A stretch of DNA of 64,000 nucleotides from Cryptomeria japonica (lineage: Eukaryota; Streptophyta; Pinopsida; Cupressales; Cupressaceae), in NCBI RefSeq assembly GCF_030272615.1, contig NC_081410.1:190979619-191043618 (forward strand), given 5' to 3'. Position numbers and translations under genes: made by a program. The notes under the pieces were generated by a model. It saw nothing but the letters and a program-made list of their open reading frames with translations, searched no databases and was not told the DNA's origin. Below, piece after piece: positions 11,531 to 22,107 of this stretch (the stretch's first letter is position 1; each line of letters opens with the position of its first letter).

Positions 11531-11550
11531 CCATAGACAAATTCACTGTC

Positions 11551-11985
11551 TATAGTTTTTCAATGCACTTTTGAAGCACCCTAGTCTATAGATGTTCAAG
11601 GAACTTTTGAAGCACCTAGTTTTTTATTCTCGACAACACTTTCTTGTACTTTTTGGAGTGTATTAATCAATCCATGCTATTAGTTTTAAATTCAAATTAT
11701 CTCTTCTTACATATGCTTGTTGGCATCTATATGAAGGTCTCTACCTCCTACTAGAGGTTAATATATTATATGTACTAATAAAGGGATGGTTAATTCACCT
11801 GCAGCCAATATTATCATGATAGGTCTAGCAATGAATAGTATGGATTAATGGATGGATGAATAATTCCCCTCCAATCAGTAGTCTCGTGTTTGATATGGTA
11901 AAATCTAGGGGATTGATCTCAAGCTCCCTCCATAACAATTCATACTCTGTAAATTTCCACGATCTTATATTATTAATGTATTATA
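11551..11985. other. No gene seen; possible LINE 3' flank
   Basis: AT-rich sequence with no recognisable frame. The right part read on the minus strand could be the 3' untranslated end of the LINE fragment next to it. There is a short direct repeat (CTTTTGAAGCACC) at about 11565 and 11605. Confidence 0.4.
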
Positions 11986-11989
11986 GGCC

Positions 11990-12490
11990 CATGGACTTTT
12001 GCCTAAAAAAAGTAATATCCTACACCATGGTGTAACACTGTCAACTCAAACTGCTCGCCAACCTTAGTATACAAGAAGCCAAATCATTGCCCTATTGTCT
12101 TTTTGGCCAACTCATTGACCAAGTCACTACCTTCTCAATAGATATGAGATAATTTAAAATCAACAAATTAAGCAATCAAATTCCAAATAGGTAATTTCCA
12201 ATTTGGGGTGGCCTTTTATCAAATCACATGAATCATTACCGAAGAATCTCCTTCCAACTGTAACTTGTTTACTTTCAAATTCAATCAAAATTTGAGCCCT
12301 AAGTATACCACTCTGAATTCTACATCGTCGCTAGTCATGACCCCCAAGAATTTTGTCTTCTCGCTAAACACCCTGGTCGTATGATCTCTAGACACACACC
12401 CTACACTACTTAGGCTCGTGTTCCCTATTAAGGTACCATGAAAATTGATTTTAAACCATGTTAGCTTAGGGACATCTACCTCACACCAAT
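11990..12490 (-). pseudogene. LINE RNase H domain fragment
   Basis: The minus-strand frame, with a few stops, reads in order TWFKINFHGTLIGN, VGCVSRDHT, LQLEGDSSVMIHVI, SDLVNELAK and a final HHGVG. This is the order of motifs of the RNase H domain at the end of plant non-LTR retrotransposon ORF2. The first catalytic Asp is replaced by His. Upstream RT is not visible, as expected for a 5'-truncated LINE copy. Boundaries are approximate. Confidence 0.62.
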
Positions 12491-12499
12491 CCTAAGACA

Positions 12500-13486
12500 G
12501 ACAAGAAGATTATCCTTTCGAGCCCCATTGACTAATTATCCTTTAGAACCCCATTAACAGGGGAAATATGACTATTTTTAATCAAAAATATTTACTATGA
12601 GTTTATTCCTCACAAAATAAGTTCATACAATCTACAAAACATGAACACGCAAATTTACAAATAGTATAAATAAACTATTATCTATGTCGAATGTCTAGAA
12701 TAGCAATGACTATTAGGACCACAATAAGAAGGTTGCCTTGCATGAAGTGTTTGAATTAATGATTAAAATAAATCATTCAAATATATGAAGTGTTGTTTTT
12801 ATATCATTTACGTCATTTTTTTATTAAGTGCTAATGTTAATTGTATACAATAGTTAGGTACACAAATATATATTATTTTTGACAAGTTGGATATCCACCG
12901 GAATATTAGTTTATACGCAAATTTAATAACTTATTTGGTTGATGTGAAGGCTAGAGCAAGAGGCCAAAATATTCAACCAATAGTATGTAAGATAAAAATT
13001 GTTTTTTTATCATATTTTAATAAATAATATATACATCTTTTATTTATATTGAAATTAAAAAGGAAAAAAAAAATATTTTTTATTTTATTTGATATGATAA
13101 AAATAGTGACTAAAAGAGTAAATATCAATGTACAATATTTTCTACCTAAATTATCAATAAGATGAATGTAGCTAGGATATTTCTCTCTCCTCCGTATATC
13201 CAAACTACACATTTAGAGATAGAAATATAAGGCCTTGTATAAGTAACTCATCTAAATAAAATTTTAAAATCTTCAACAAAAAAATGTATAAAGTCGCAAG
13301 AGAACTTTCAAAATACCCTCAATTCTAACACCATATACACTAAAACCAAGATTAAAATAATAAAATTAACTTGTGAGGTGGTTCTATGGGGTTTCTTATT
13401 AATGTTTTCTACTTAAATTTTAGCAGAATAGGTGGTCCCATGTAAAATTTGAATTTATTAGAAAGGATAATGTGCATGGCCCCCTT
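12500..13486. other. AT-rich spacer, nothing recognised
   Basis: Strongly AT-rich with homopolymer runs (for example around 13000-13080). No frame resembles a known domain on either strand. It ends at the copia insertion site, whose left target duplication copy is CCCTT (13482-13486). Confidence 0.5.
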
Positions 13487-13541
13487 TGTTGAAATGCTAA
13501 TGAAACCATATTGAATTTGTAGACTTAAGGATTGATAGGGA
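13487..13541 (-). repeat. Copia 3' LTR, left piece
   Basis: Starts TGTTGAAATG and aligns with the beginning of the 5' LTR at 58189 (TGTTTAAATACG). Its shared text (TTGTAGACTT, AAGGAT) stops at the AGGGA target duplication of element B. Confidence 0.8.
13537..13541. repeat. Target duplication AGGGA, left copy (element B)
   Basis: AGGGA immediately before TGTTGG of element B. The second copy is at 20954-20958, immediately after the closing CA. Confidence 0.92.
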
Positions 13542-14641
13542 TGTTGGATTGATGATGATTGTAATGAATTCATCATATGTTGTCATTGATGAAACACATA
13601 CACACACATATGTTTATATTGTCTATCGGTATGACTTCGAATTTGTTTATACTACAATCGGTATACTAAAGGTTTATATTCCTAACCGGTACTTGGTGAC
13701 AACTGATATATGCATGGAGATAACCACTCAGTTATATATGTCTTAGCATCAACATGGAGATCCAGCGGAGACTATCTCAGAAGCGTCAAGGACAAGCAAT
13801 TTAACTTTAACCGGTATTAAGTGTTCCAACCGATATTCATGGATTATGTGATGAGTTATCATCACCGACAATTTTTGGTGGTATTTTTGTGATGAGTTAT
13901 GATCACTTGACCAGATACACTGCACTTAGGAAATTGTGTTATGATTTCTTGTGACCGACATGAAATCTAAATGTCTATATATTGACATCACAATGAATTA
14001 TTTCAAATGAGTGAAAGTGATATGCTGTGTGAAAAAAACAAAAGCGTTAAGTTGCAGAGTATGTTGAAAGGCACGGTTAAATACACTTAGAAGGATCCAA
14101 TCAAGCAAGTATTGTGCTATCTTAGACAGATCAAACAAATCATGTTGTCTTCTAACAATTATAGTAGAATTGAAATCCCCTAACCGGGTAAGCTCTAACA
14201 AGCTTCATTGTTCAAATTCTCTAACAAGGTGATCCATTAGTTTGGATTTAGAAATCCTCTACTGAGGTTACTCCCAACAAGGTACTACCTTTAACAGGGT
14301 ATAGCTTTTAATCAAGCTTTGCGATCTCTAACAAGATTCGCTCCTAGCAGAGCACTTTGTAGACCCTGACCGGTCAGTTATCTATTTCTGCAGATAGTTA
14401 ACTTGTGAGTTCCATCTCACCATGGTTTTTACCTATTTGGGTTTTCCACGTATAAATACTTGTGTTATGGTGGATGTATTTCTTATTGTGAATGTTGTTA
14501 TATCATTTTGGATTGCACGCATTGTATTTAAAAGCTTTGTTAAGTTTATCTATTGGTCAATGTTTGTAGTAGTTTTATTTTTGGTGTCACTAATTTACCC
14601 CCCCCCCCCCCCCCCCCTCTTAGTGTTTTTCAAGTCCATCA
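13542..14641 (+). repeat. Left LTR of element B
   Basis: 1,100 bp, TGTTGG...TCCATCA. Rich in ACCGG/CCGGT motifs. A stretch near 14440-14465 (CGTATAAATACTTGTG) looks like a TATA box. A run of 20 C residues at 14598-14617 lies 24 bases before the end. By eye it differs from the right LTR at several percent of positions, so the insertion is not recent. Confidence 0.92.
14450..14460 (+). promoter_or_regulatory. Candidate TATA box in the B LTR
   Basis: CGTATAAATAC, repeated at 20773-20783 in the right LTR. Located about 190 bases before the LTR end, consistent with a start for the element's transcript. Inference only. Confidence 0.4.
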
Positions 14642-14656
14642 ATTGGTATCAGAGCC
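14642..14656 (+). other. Primer binding site of element B
   Basis: ATTGGTATCAGAGCC directly after the left LTR. TGGTATCAGAGC is the standard plant initiator-Met tRNA primer site of Ty1/copia and many Ty3 elements. Confidence 0.92.
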
Positions 14657-14703
14657 TAACTTCTTTGAAGCCTAATCACTTAGAAGGAAGCCTTGAAACC
14701 ACC

Positions 14704-15859
14704 ATGGTGGACATGAGCTACTTTGAGATGGCTAGAGAGCTTGAAGCTAGTAGAAATGAGCTTGAAACCCTAAGGATCAAACTAAAAGCTTCACAAGTTA
14801 AAAGGAGAGAGCTAACTAAACAACTGTTGGAGATATCTGATAACAGTTCTTTAGATGAAGCCAATATTGATATTTTAGCTGAGGAAGTTGAAAAGTTAAA
14901 CGGTGAGAAGCTAAATCTGAGGAGACAACTAGAAAGTTTAACTATTTGCATGAGTCGGGAACTGGAAGCTAGAAGGTCAGCTGAAGATCTTATCAAGGAA
15001 AGAGATCAAGAGATTTCCAAGATCAAGCGGGAAAATGTCACTATGCATGAGCACTTGGATGCAGAAAGAGAAGAAAAAGGGAACTTACAGCTAGATCTCA
15101 AACTAGCATCATCTATGAGAGAAAGCTTGTCAAAGCATAATGAAGAACTCATCAGGCAGCTCACCGAATTTAATGAGAAACTGGAAAAGTTCAATAAGAG
15201 TTTTGCCTTGCTAGATGAACAAATCCAATCACAGAGGATGAAAGGTGATACCTCTGGACTTGGTTTTAATACATCTGAGAAAGGAGAATCCTCTGGTACA
15301 AAGAGGAACACTTATAAGGCCAAAAAGCCCACTGGTAAGAAGGTTTTCAAACATGTTTGATTTGTTTGTCTTAAACCTGGTCACACTGCAAATGTTTGTA
15401 TGAACAAACCCAATGGAAATGCAAGCTACAATTCTAATGCTAGGTATGTGTCTAAGAAATTTGAAGGTCATTGCTTTACATGCAAAATGTATGGACATAG
15501 ATCAACTAAATGCAGATATAAGGCAAATAATCTTGTACCTCACATGCATCCTAGACCAAATGGTAATTGGATGAGAAATTATGATAACCGGGGAAACATG
15601 CACTGGCAAAGACCCTACAACAACCGGTTTAGTCCATTTGAGATGGAAAAAGGTAACAAATGTCATATGCACCATCTTTAACAACTTTGGTCATGTGGCT
15701 ATGAATTGTAGAAGAAGAACTGGGAGAGGCAATGCAGGACCCTGGAGATCAACAATAATGGCTTGCTATCACTGTCATAAACCGGGACATATGGCAAAAT
15801 TCTGCAGATCCAAGAAGAGAAAACTGTTCAACCCTTCTAAAGATCAAAAAGGCAAGTAG
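14704..15859 (+). pseudogene. Element B Gag: coiled coil plus four zinc knuckles
   Basis: I start it at ATG 14704, 48 bases past the primer site (an upstream ATG at 14422 lies in the LTR). Residues 1-190 are Glu/Lys/Leu-rich and should form a long coiled coil. A TGA at 15358-15360 stands where the first Cys of knuckle 1 should be (followed by FVCLKPGHTANVC). The frame then stays open and gives knuckle 2 (CFTCKMYGHRSTKC, near 15473). Knuckle 3 (FNNFGHVAMNC, near 15675-15710) is out of frame. Knuckle 4 (CYHCHKPGHMAKFC, 15764-15805) is intact. The protein would coat and package element RNA. It is disabled here by one stop and one frameshift. Confidence 0.85.
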
Positions 15860-16436
15860 AAGGTCAATATTGAAGAAACAAGAGAAGAAATGAATTGAAA
15901 TTGGAAGAATAAGAGTGATGATTCACTTGGAGAACAAATTATTCCTTCACCCAGTGAAGAGAATCCTACACTGGTGAATTAAGCCTTTTCATATGGTTAA
16001 GGGGAACATAATGGTATATCCACCTCCAGACCCCTTGAAGTGAGTATGCGGTAAAAGAATTTGAAAGCATGAAATTTTGATAACTTTTTGTCATTTAGTT
16101 ATCAACCGGTTTTTCCTTGAGCGGTGTAATTAGGGTTTGTAACCCTAACGAGCGAGCATTTATTACAGTTGGTAAAAAGAATAAAAGCGAGTTTTCACTT
16201 TGTTATTTTTACCCTAACGCCTTCAAGAAAATATTTTTGAGCATTTGCAAAGCTTAGATGAGATTGTTAGTTGATTTTAGTTGAAGTTGCATTAAGATTT
16301 GTGTGTTCGAGCTAATTTGAAGGTTGGAGAAGATAGAACTGGTGTGCACTTGGGCATTAAACCAGTAATCGAGGAAACATGTGTGAAATAAGGTATTTTT
16401 TTTGAAATTCTTGCTTTGAAATCTAGTTTATCTTAA
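15860..16436 (+). promoter_or_regulatory. Spacer between B Gag and ORF2, candidate internal promoter
   Basis: No conserved frame. Around 16160-16210 an AATAAAAG box is followed by a TTTTCACTTTGTTATTTTTACC tract and a GC-richer leader, then the ORF2 start at 16437. Element C has a similar arrangement (ATTATAAAG, then CTCCTTTTTCATTCACC) before its ORF2. That suggests ORF2 came in, or is expressed, with its own promoter. Inference. Confidence 0.35.
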
Positions 16437-19400
16437 ATGTCATCGTCTTCAAAGTCAGTAGGGAAATTGATTATCACGTTTGAACCTATGGAAGTTGTAA
16501 AAGCAGAAAAGATTATGTCTTATAATGCTTTGTCACAAGTTCCTAGTGATGTCGTAGTCAAGGGAGATCTATCCAACAATATTTACTACAAAATTGAGGA
16601 CTTAGGATCATTGTCAATATATACTCAGTTGAAATCACTTTGTGATGAAAACGAGAAAATTCAAACAGAGTATATTAGGGTTTTCGAGAAAGGTTTTCAT
16701 AACGTGGCTTACTTTCTTGAAGATTTTGAAGAAGAGCATATTCGAATTATCTTGAGTCGAGTTCATGGGGAGAACATGTACTTAGAGAGGACTCATACCA
16801 TAACCAAGGAAGCCATTCAGACTGTAACTAGTTTTCACTCAACCGGTGAAGTACCTCAGTTGAGGCGCATTTTGAAAGATACAATAAATACCATAACCGG
16901 TTCAACCTCTGACGGTCATGCCTTTTTTGTTAACAATATCAGAGACCCAATGGTAAAATTAGTAGCTATGGTTATAGGCTACTGGGTATTCTATTCTAGC
17001 ATAATGAATAGTGTTCCATCAGCAGCAGTGCATACTGCTTATAGGATGATAGTTGAAAATGCAGATTATGACCTTTATGAGGCCATAAGGAGCCAATTGT
17101 TTTTAAATCTACATCCATCAAGAAGTACAACAACCTAAAATTTAAATATGGGCAGTTATTGATCAGGCTATTCTTTTATTTTTCAGAATTACCTACAGGG
17201 AATCGATGATCTTGAATGGTCTAAGGATCTACTGGTATCCGCCCAGATCGAGAATAGCATCAAGGCTGTGAGGAATACTTTCTCTGCTACTATGAACAAA
17301 TACTTCAATGAATTTCAGAAGAAGATGAGCATGAGAGTAAGATTTCCTAAGGATGTGGTAAAACATTTTGCCAAAGACATTGTTTTTACTGTTACCACTG
17401 GTTTTTGCTTAATGGAGGCAATTGTGCCCAGAGAGGAAGAAATGGAGGATATGGGTTATGAGGTTAACTATGACTTATTGATTGGTTATGCCAATAACCT
17501 GTTGGCATCTCCAGTAGATAAGAAGAGGACAAAATTGAGTTCAAGTAAAGATCAGACTGTTGAAACCAGTGTTGCTTCGACCACAAGCAGTAAAAATAAG
17601 AGGAAGAAAGCTGAGGATGCACCTTCGGTGATGAAAAGTAATATAATGACACGAAGTGTCCAAATCAAAAAGGAACCAGAGCCTAAGGTGTATATGAAAA
17701 AAGGAGACAAAGAGAAGAGGTCGGAATTTAATTCTTCAATAAAAATTTGAAGGAACCGACACTGAGGAAGAACCTAAGAAGCTGAAAGCAGTAGGTAGAA
17801 CAGTTAAGAAAAATGTGCCAAAGGCAACTGTGCCTATTGATATTTCGACTTACAAACCTAAGACTATATTTGAAAGGACAATGAAGACATTAGGGAGGAA
17901 GAGATTTGAAAATGTCAAAGAACATTTTGATTCTTTCACTGAAATGAAAAGGAGCAGATCATTCAATAGGTAATCAATCATTTGTGTCATTATAGCAGAT
18001 TACCTCATGATATTGAAAAGGATATCTCAAATTATTTGTATACTGTTCTTTTAAATAAATGGGAGGAAGCTATAAAATTGGAAAAAGACATTATAGATGA
18101 AATATTTGTACAATATTTTCCTAAATTGTCTAAGGATGAAATTAGTGCTTTAGTTGATCAGTACAATACTCACTTTGCTTTCAAAGCAAGAAGATTGAAG
18201 CTACTTAATGGGAAGAGGCAAATTGTTGAGACTGAGACTCATGAGATAGCCTGTCACATTATACAGATGGAAGAGCTCGTACGTGCTTTACAGGATGAGA
18301 AAGATGATGAGAATTTAACTAAAATGGATAAAGATGTGCAAACTAATGAAAATAAGGATGACACTTTTATCCATGATATTGATGATATTTAGAACACAAT
18401 TGATCTGTCTGAAGACATCATTGCACCTGATATGGAGCCACCTGTGATCACTGTCTTATAGGTTACTTCAATTGAGGAACCAACCATTCAATCAGGAGTG
18501 GACATTCCACCCGCAAAGGTTCAAACAGAGAAACCCCAATCCCCACCAGTTTCACAGAATATTCAGAAAGAGTCTATTGAAAAAGTTGCTACACAGATCT
18601 TTGAATTGGAAATAGAGAAAAATCAAGAGAAAGCAATTGTAAAGGTAACATCTTCTGAACCGGCAACACCATTAGTCTTACAATAGAATGATGAAGATGA
18701 AGATGACTCAATAGGCATTTTAGGGCCTATAAACATTGACAACATGTGTGCATCTAAAATGATGAGGATTGTAAATGTTATGCAATCTAGAGCACACAAA
18801 AAGAGACTTAAGGAACAAAGGATTGAAGCAGAAACTATTCAGAAAGCAGTTAACATTATGACAAATCTACTACCGGAAACTGCTACAGGGAATCTATCTA
18901 CGCCTATCGGCAAACTTGGTCAATTAGTCACTGATGCATCTGACCAAATTACATCACTTGAAGAAGCAGCCCATACATATGCAGAAAAAAGTTATAGGAA
19001 AAAGCATGGAGAGCAGATCATGAAGGAAATTGATATCGGCAAAATGGCTCTATCCCATAATAAAGATTTATTAAGGCGAGCTATTGAAACAGGCAGAAAA
19101 TTTCTTGCCTCTACTTCTAACATTTCATTCTTTTTCATTGATATCAATAGCAGGCGTACTAAAATTGAGCAAGAGTTAGAAAAGATATGCAAAGCATATG
19201 TTCCACTTCAAGACTCTGTTTTTGCTTTTAGCAAATCTATAGATGATTTGCACAATAGGTTAGAATCCTATGATGTTGAGAAAGCAAAGAGACTCTGGTC
19301 CCTAAGGGAATTAAAGAGTCACCTCACAACATAAGTGGACATACTACAGAGAGCCTACACACATGCATAAGCTATTTTAGCTACCCCAGAAACCTGTTCT

Positions 19401-19540
19401 TTGGATTCCATGGAGGAATTTCATAATCAGATCATGTCTACATTTGAGTTCACTGAGAATTTGTTGGAAACATGGGAACATGCTTTATCTCAGTTGAAGA
19501 GGAATTATAATACAATTTTTATGAGAATTGCCAATGCATG
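16437..19540 (+). pseudogene. Element B ORF2, large protein of unknown function, broken
   Basis: A run of frames that join by small shifts and stops: 16437-17138, 17200-17750, 17751-17970, 17982-18392, 18498-18686, 18744-19334, ending near 19540. The N-terminal 230 residues match the start of ORF2 in element C, for example IRIILSRVHGE here and IRIVLSRVHGE there. The middle is Lys/Ser-rich with a basic stretch (KNKRKKAED) that could be a nuclear signal. The C-terminal part is helical and coiled-coil-like. There are no RT, integrase, protease or transposase motifs. I do not recognise the family. Total length would be about 1,000 residues. Lesions near 17105, 17200, 17970, 18392, 18460 and 18686 make this copy non-functional. 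Confidence 0.75.
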
Positions 19541-19591
19541 AATCTTGATTTAGTTTTTAAAGTTATTGTATTTAAAAGACACTTCGATACA

Positions 19592-19594
<3 letters not shown>

Positions 19595-19684
<90 letters not shown>
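19595..19684. repeat. (CT)n then (AT)n microsatellite
   Basis: About 35 CT units at 19595-19664 followed by about 10 AT units. It lies between ORF2 and the polypurine tract of element B. Confidence 0.97.
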
Positions 19685-19850
19685 CTTTTTCAATTTGGCA
19701 TTGTTGTCAAAGGGGGAGTAGAAATATGTATGTGTGTTTTGAAATTTTTTGTATGATGTATGTAGTAAGGGGGAGTATGTGTATATGTGTATATTTTGTA
19801 AGCACACTTAGCAGTACTATTGTAAAATTTTCTAAGTGTTGCCATCAATG

Positions 19851-19864
19851 CCAAAGGGGGAGAT
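19851..19864 (+). other. Polypurine tract of element B
   Basis: CCAAAGGGGGAGAT directly before the right LTR. Two further copies of AAGGGGGAG occur upstream (about 19709 and 19768), a redundancy often seen in plant copia elements. Confidence 0.85.
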
Positions 19865-20953
19865 TGTTGGCTTTATGATGATTGTAATGAATTCATCATA
19901 TGTTGTCATTGATGAAACACATACACACTCATATGTTTATATTGTCTACCAGTATGACTTCAAAGTTGTTTATACTACAACTGGTATACTAAAGGTTTAT
20001 ATTTCTAACCGGTACTTGGTGAAAACCAGTATATGCATGGAGATAACCACTCGGTTATACATGTCTCAGCATCAACATGAAGATCCAGCGGAGACTATCT
20101 CAGAAGCGTCAAGGACAAGCGGCTTAACTCTAACCGGTATTAAGTGTTCCAACCGGTATTTGTGAATTTTGTGATGAGTTATCACCACCGACAATTTTTG
20201 GCGATATTTTTGGGACGAGTTATGATCGCTTGACCAGATACACTGCACCTAGGAAATTATGTTATGATTTCTTGTGGCCGACATGAAATCTAAATGTCTA
20301 TATATTGACATCACAATGAATTATTTCATATGAGCGAAAGTGATATGTTGTGTGAAAAAGACAAAAGTGTTAAGTTGCTGAGTATGTTGAAAGGCAGTGT
20401 TAAATACACTTAGAAGGATCTAATCAGGCAAGTACTGTGCTATCTTAGATAGATCAAACAAATCCTGTTGTCTTCTAACAATTACAGCAAAAGTGAAATC
20501 CCTTAACCGGGTAAGCTCTAACGAGCTTCATTATTCAAATCCTCTAACAAGCCGATCCATTAGTTTGGATTTAGAAATCCTCTACCGAGGTTACTCCTAA
20601 CAGGGTACTACCTTTAACAGGGTATAACTTTTAATCAAGCTTTGGGATCTCTAACAAGATTCGCTCCTAGCAAAGCACTTTGTAGACCTTAACAGGTCAG
20701 TTATCTATTTCTGCAGATAGTTAACTTGTGAGTTCCATCTCACTATGGTTTTTACCTATTTGGGTTTTCCACGTATAAATACTTGTGCTATGGTGGATGT
20801 ATTGCTTATTGTGAATGTTGTTATATCATTTTGGATTGCATGCATTGTATTTAAAAGCTTTGTTAAGTTCATCTACTGGTCAGTGTTTGAAGTAGTTTTA
20901 TTTTTGGTGTCACTGATTCACCCCCCCCCTCTCAGTGCTTTTCAAGTCCATCA
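19865..20953 (+). repeat. Right LTR of element B
   Basis: 1,089 bp, TGTTGG...TCCATCA. Collinear with 13542-14641, with a shorter C run (nine or so) at about 20921-20929. Followed by AGGGA. Confidence 0.92.
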
Positions 20954-21315
20954 AGGGAAAGGCATGTTCCACAATAGAGTGTTGCAATAAGAGCTTGCTT
21001 TAATATTAAGAAATGATAATGTATTACATGAGATAATGAATGAGATATGAGATGATATTACAATGTACAAACATCTTGAATATACATACAAGGTGTGATG
21101 AGATATGGCAACTAGGCTTGCTACAAACATTAAATGCTCAATGCAAAAATATTAAATTACTAAATGAATTAAACATAAATAATGAGACATGACCCCGTTA
21201 TAAATAACTTATAAAAATGACACCTACGATAACTAAATTAACTCCTAAGTAAACGTAATATGTGAATAGGTTACCTTTAATAACTAGATATGAAATAACT
21301 CCATTCACAATAACA
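20954..21315 (-). repeat. Copia 3' LTR, right piece (with AGGGA duplicate)
   Basis: Continues the copia LTR interrupted by B. It aligns with 58250-58307 and 60618-60926 (GAGTGTTGCAATAAGAGCTTG, TGAGACATGACCCC, TAACTAGATA). Ends ...CACAATAACA at 21315, the U3 terminus TGTTATTGTG on the minus strand. Confidence 0.85.
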
Positions 21316-21327
21316 CCCCTCCTTAAG
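21316..21327 (-). other. Polypurine tract of the copia element
   Basis: Minus strand CTTAAGGAGGGG directly preceding U3 (TGTTATTG). This fixes which side is internal and hence the orientation of the copia element. Confidence 0.8.
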
Positions 21328-22107
21328 TGTAACTTAGGGAGATAAAATTATTATACAAATGATACGAGATTCTAAATGATAATGCAATATGCAATATCAA
21401 GATTCAATATTGGTCTCAACAATTAAGCCATGTTAGGTAGCCATGCACAACTAATCTCTCACAAATGAAGAAAAGGAGAAAACCCTATGGGACAAAACTC
21501 CTCTCTAGAAGAGAGAGCAAATCATATATGTTTGATAGTCTAAGTGATGTATGGAGGTCTCAACATCAATAACCCCAAGAGCTACATCCATCAAAAAGTA
21601 TAGTACAATAACCGCTCCAATGAAGGGAAAGATAGAGACTAGATTGCCCCTCCCCCCACTCATAATGAAGTAACATCAAAACCACTAAATTTAAGTTTGA
21701 AGCCAAACAAGAATCCAATAATGACAAACTACATGTCTCCCCCTAGGAAGAAAGAGATCCAGTGGTGAATGTTGAAGAAAATCCATCTACATGAAGAAGT
21801 AAGAAAGAAGAAGTCTCACAAATGAAATATCTAAAGAAGAAGAAAGTGCCTTTGAAGATGTCTCATCAAAATCAGGTCGAACCTCAATCAAAGAAGAAAC
21901 AATAGGTTAAGAAGACTTAAGAACATCCTCCAATGTAAAATATGTAAAGAGGAGAGTTACCCCTCAAGCATGTGCTCCAAACCTATAGAAGAATAATTAC
22001 GAACTAAGTCTAAAACACTTGAAATGAATCCATCATGCAACCAAAAATCTAAAAAAACTAAATATATCCTAGTTTATTGAACTTTTGCAAACCATATCAA
22101 CTCTCAA
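21328..22107 (-). other. Copia internal region lacking pol
   Basis: About 780 bases between polypurine tract and the protease-region remnant, where 3 kb of integrase, RT and RNase H would be expected. I see none of their motifs on either strand. The pol region was deleted or was never present in this copy. Confidence 0.55.

Larger units (their letters stand above)
6691..11550 (-). mobile_element. Decayed chromovirus (Ty3/gypsy) fragment
   Basis: In minus-strand order I can read a Gag knuckle remnant (about 11200), protease, reverse transcriptase, integrase core, integrase C-terminus and a chromodomain, then polypurine tract and 3' LTR. That gene order and the terminal chromodomain identify a plant chromovirus. 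All frames are fragmented. No 5' LTR or primer binding site is visible to the right, so the 5' end is lost. Confidence 0.85.
13542..20953 (+). mobile_element. Element B: pol-less LTR retrotransposon with cargo ORF2
   Basis: A complete 7.4-kb element with 1.1-kb direct LTRs (TGTTGG...CCATCA), target duplication AGGGA, an initiator-Met primer site (TTGGTATCAGAGC) after the left LTR, and a polypurine tract (AAAGGGGGAGAT) before the right LTR. These ends are of the Ty1/copia kind. Inside are a coiled-coil Gag with four zinc knuckles and a large ORF2. No protease, RT, RNase H or integrase is detectable, so it must have been moved by another element's enzymes. It sits inside the older copia 3' LTR. 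A diverged relative, element C, starts at 61339. Confidence 0.93.

Noticed and set aside
12973-13212. Minus-strand 79-codon frame
   Set aside because: Generated by very AT-rich sequence (Ile/Lys/Phe/Asn only), with no homology visible.
14422-14703. Upstream ATG of the B Gag frame at 14422
   Set aside because: It lies inside the LTR and encodes a hydrophobic stretch and a proline run from the C tract. The ATG at 14704 after the primer site is the natural start.
16130-16215. Telomere-like AACCCTAA text
   Set aside because: Only single CCCTAAC units, not tandem repeats.
16437-19540. ORF2 of element B as a decayed copia pol
   Set aside because: I looked for YVDD, the integrase DDE and HHCC patterns, and protease DTG motifs and found none; composition is coiled-coil and Lys/Ser-rich throughout.
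19538-19807. Ser-Leu and Arg-Glu repeat frames
   Set aside because: They are translations of the CT/AT microsatellite.
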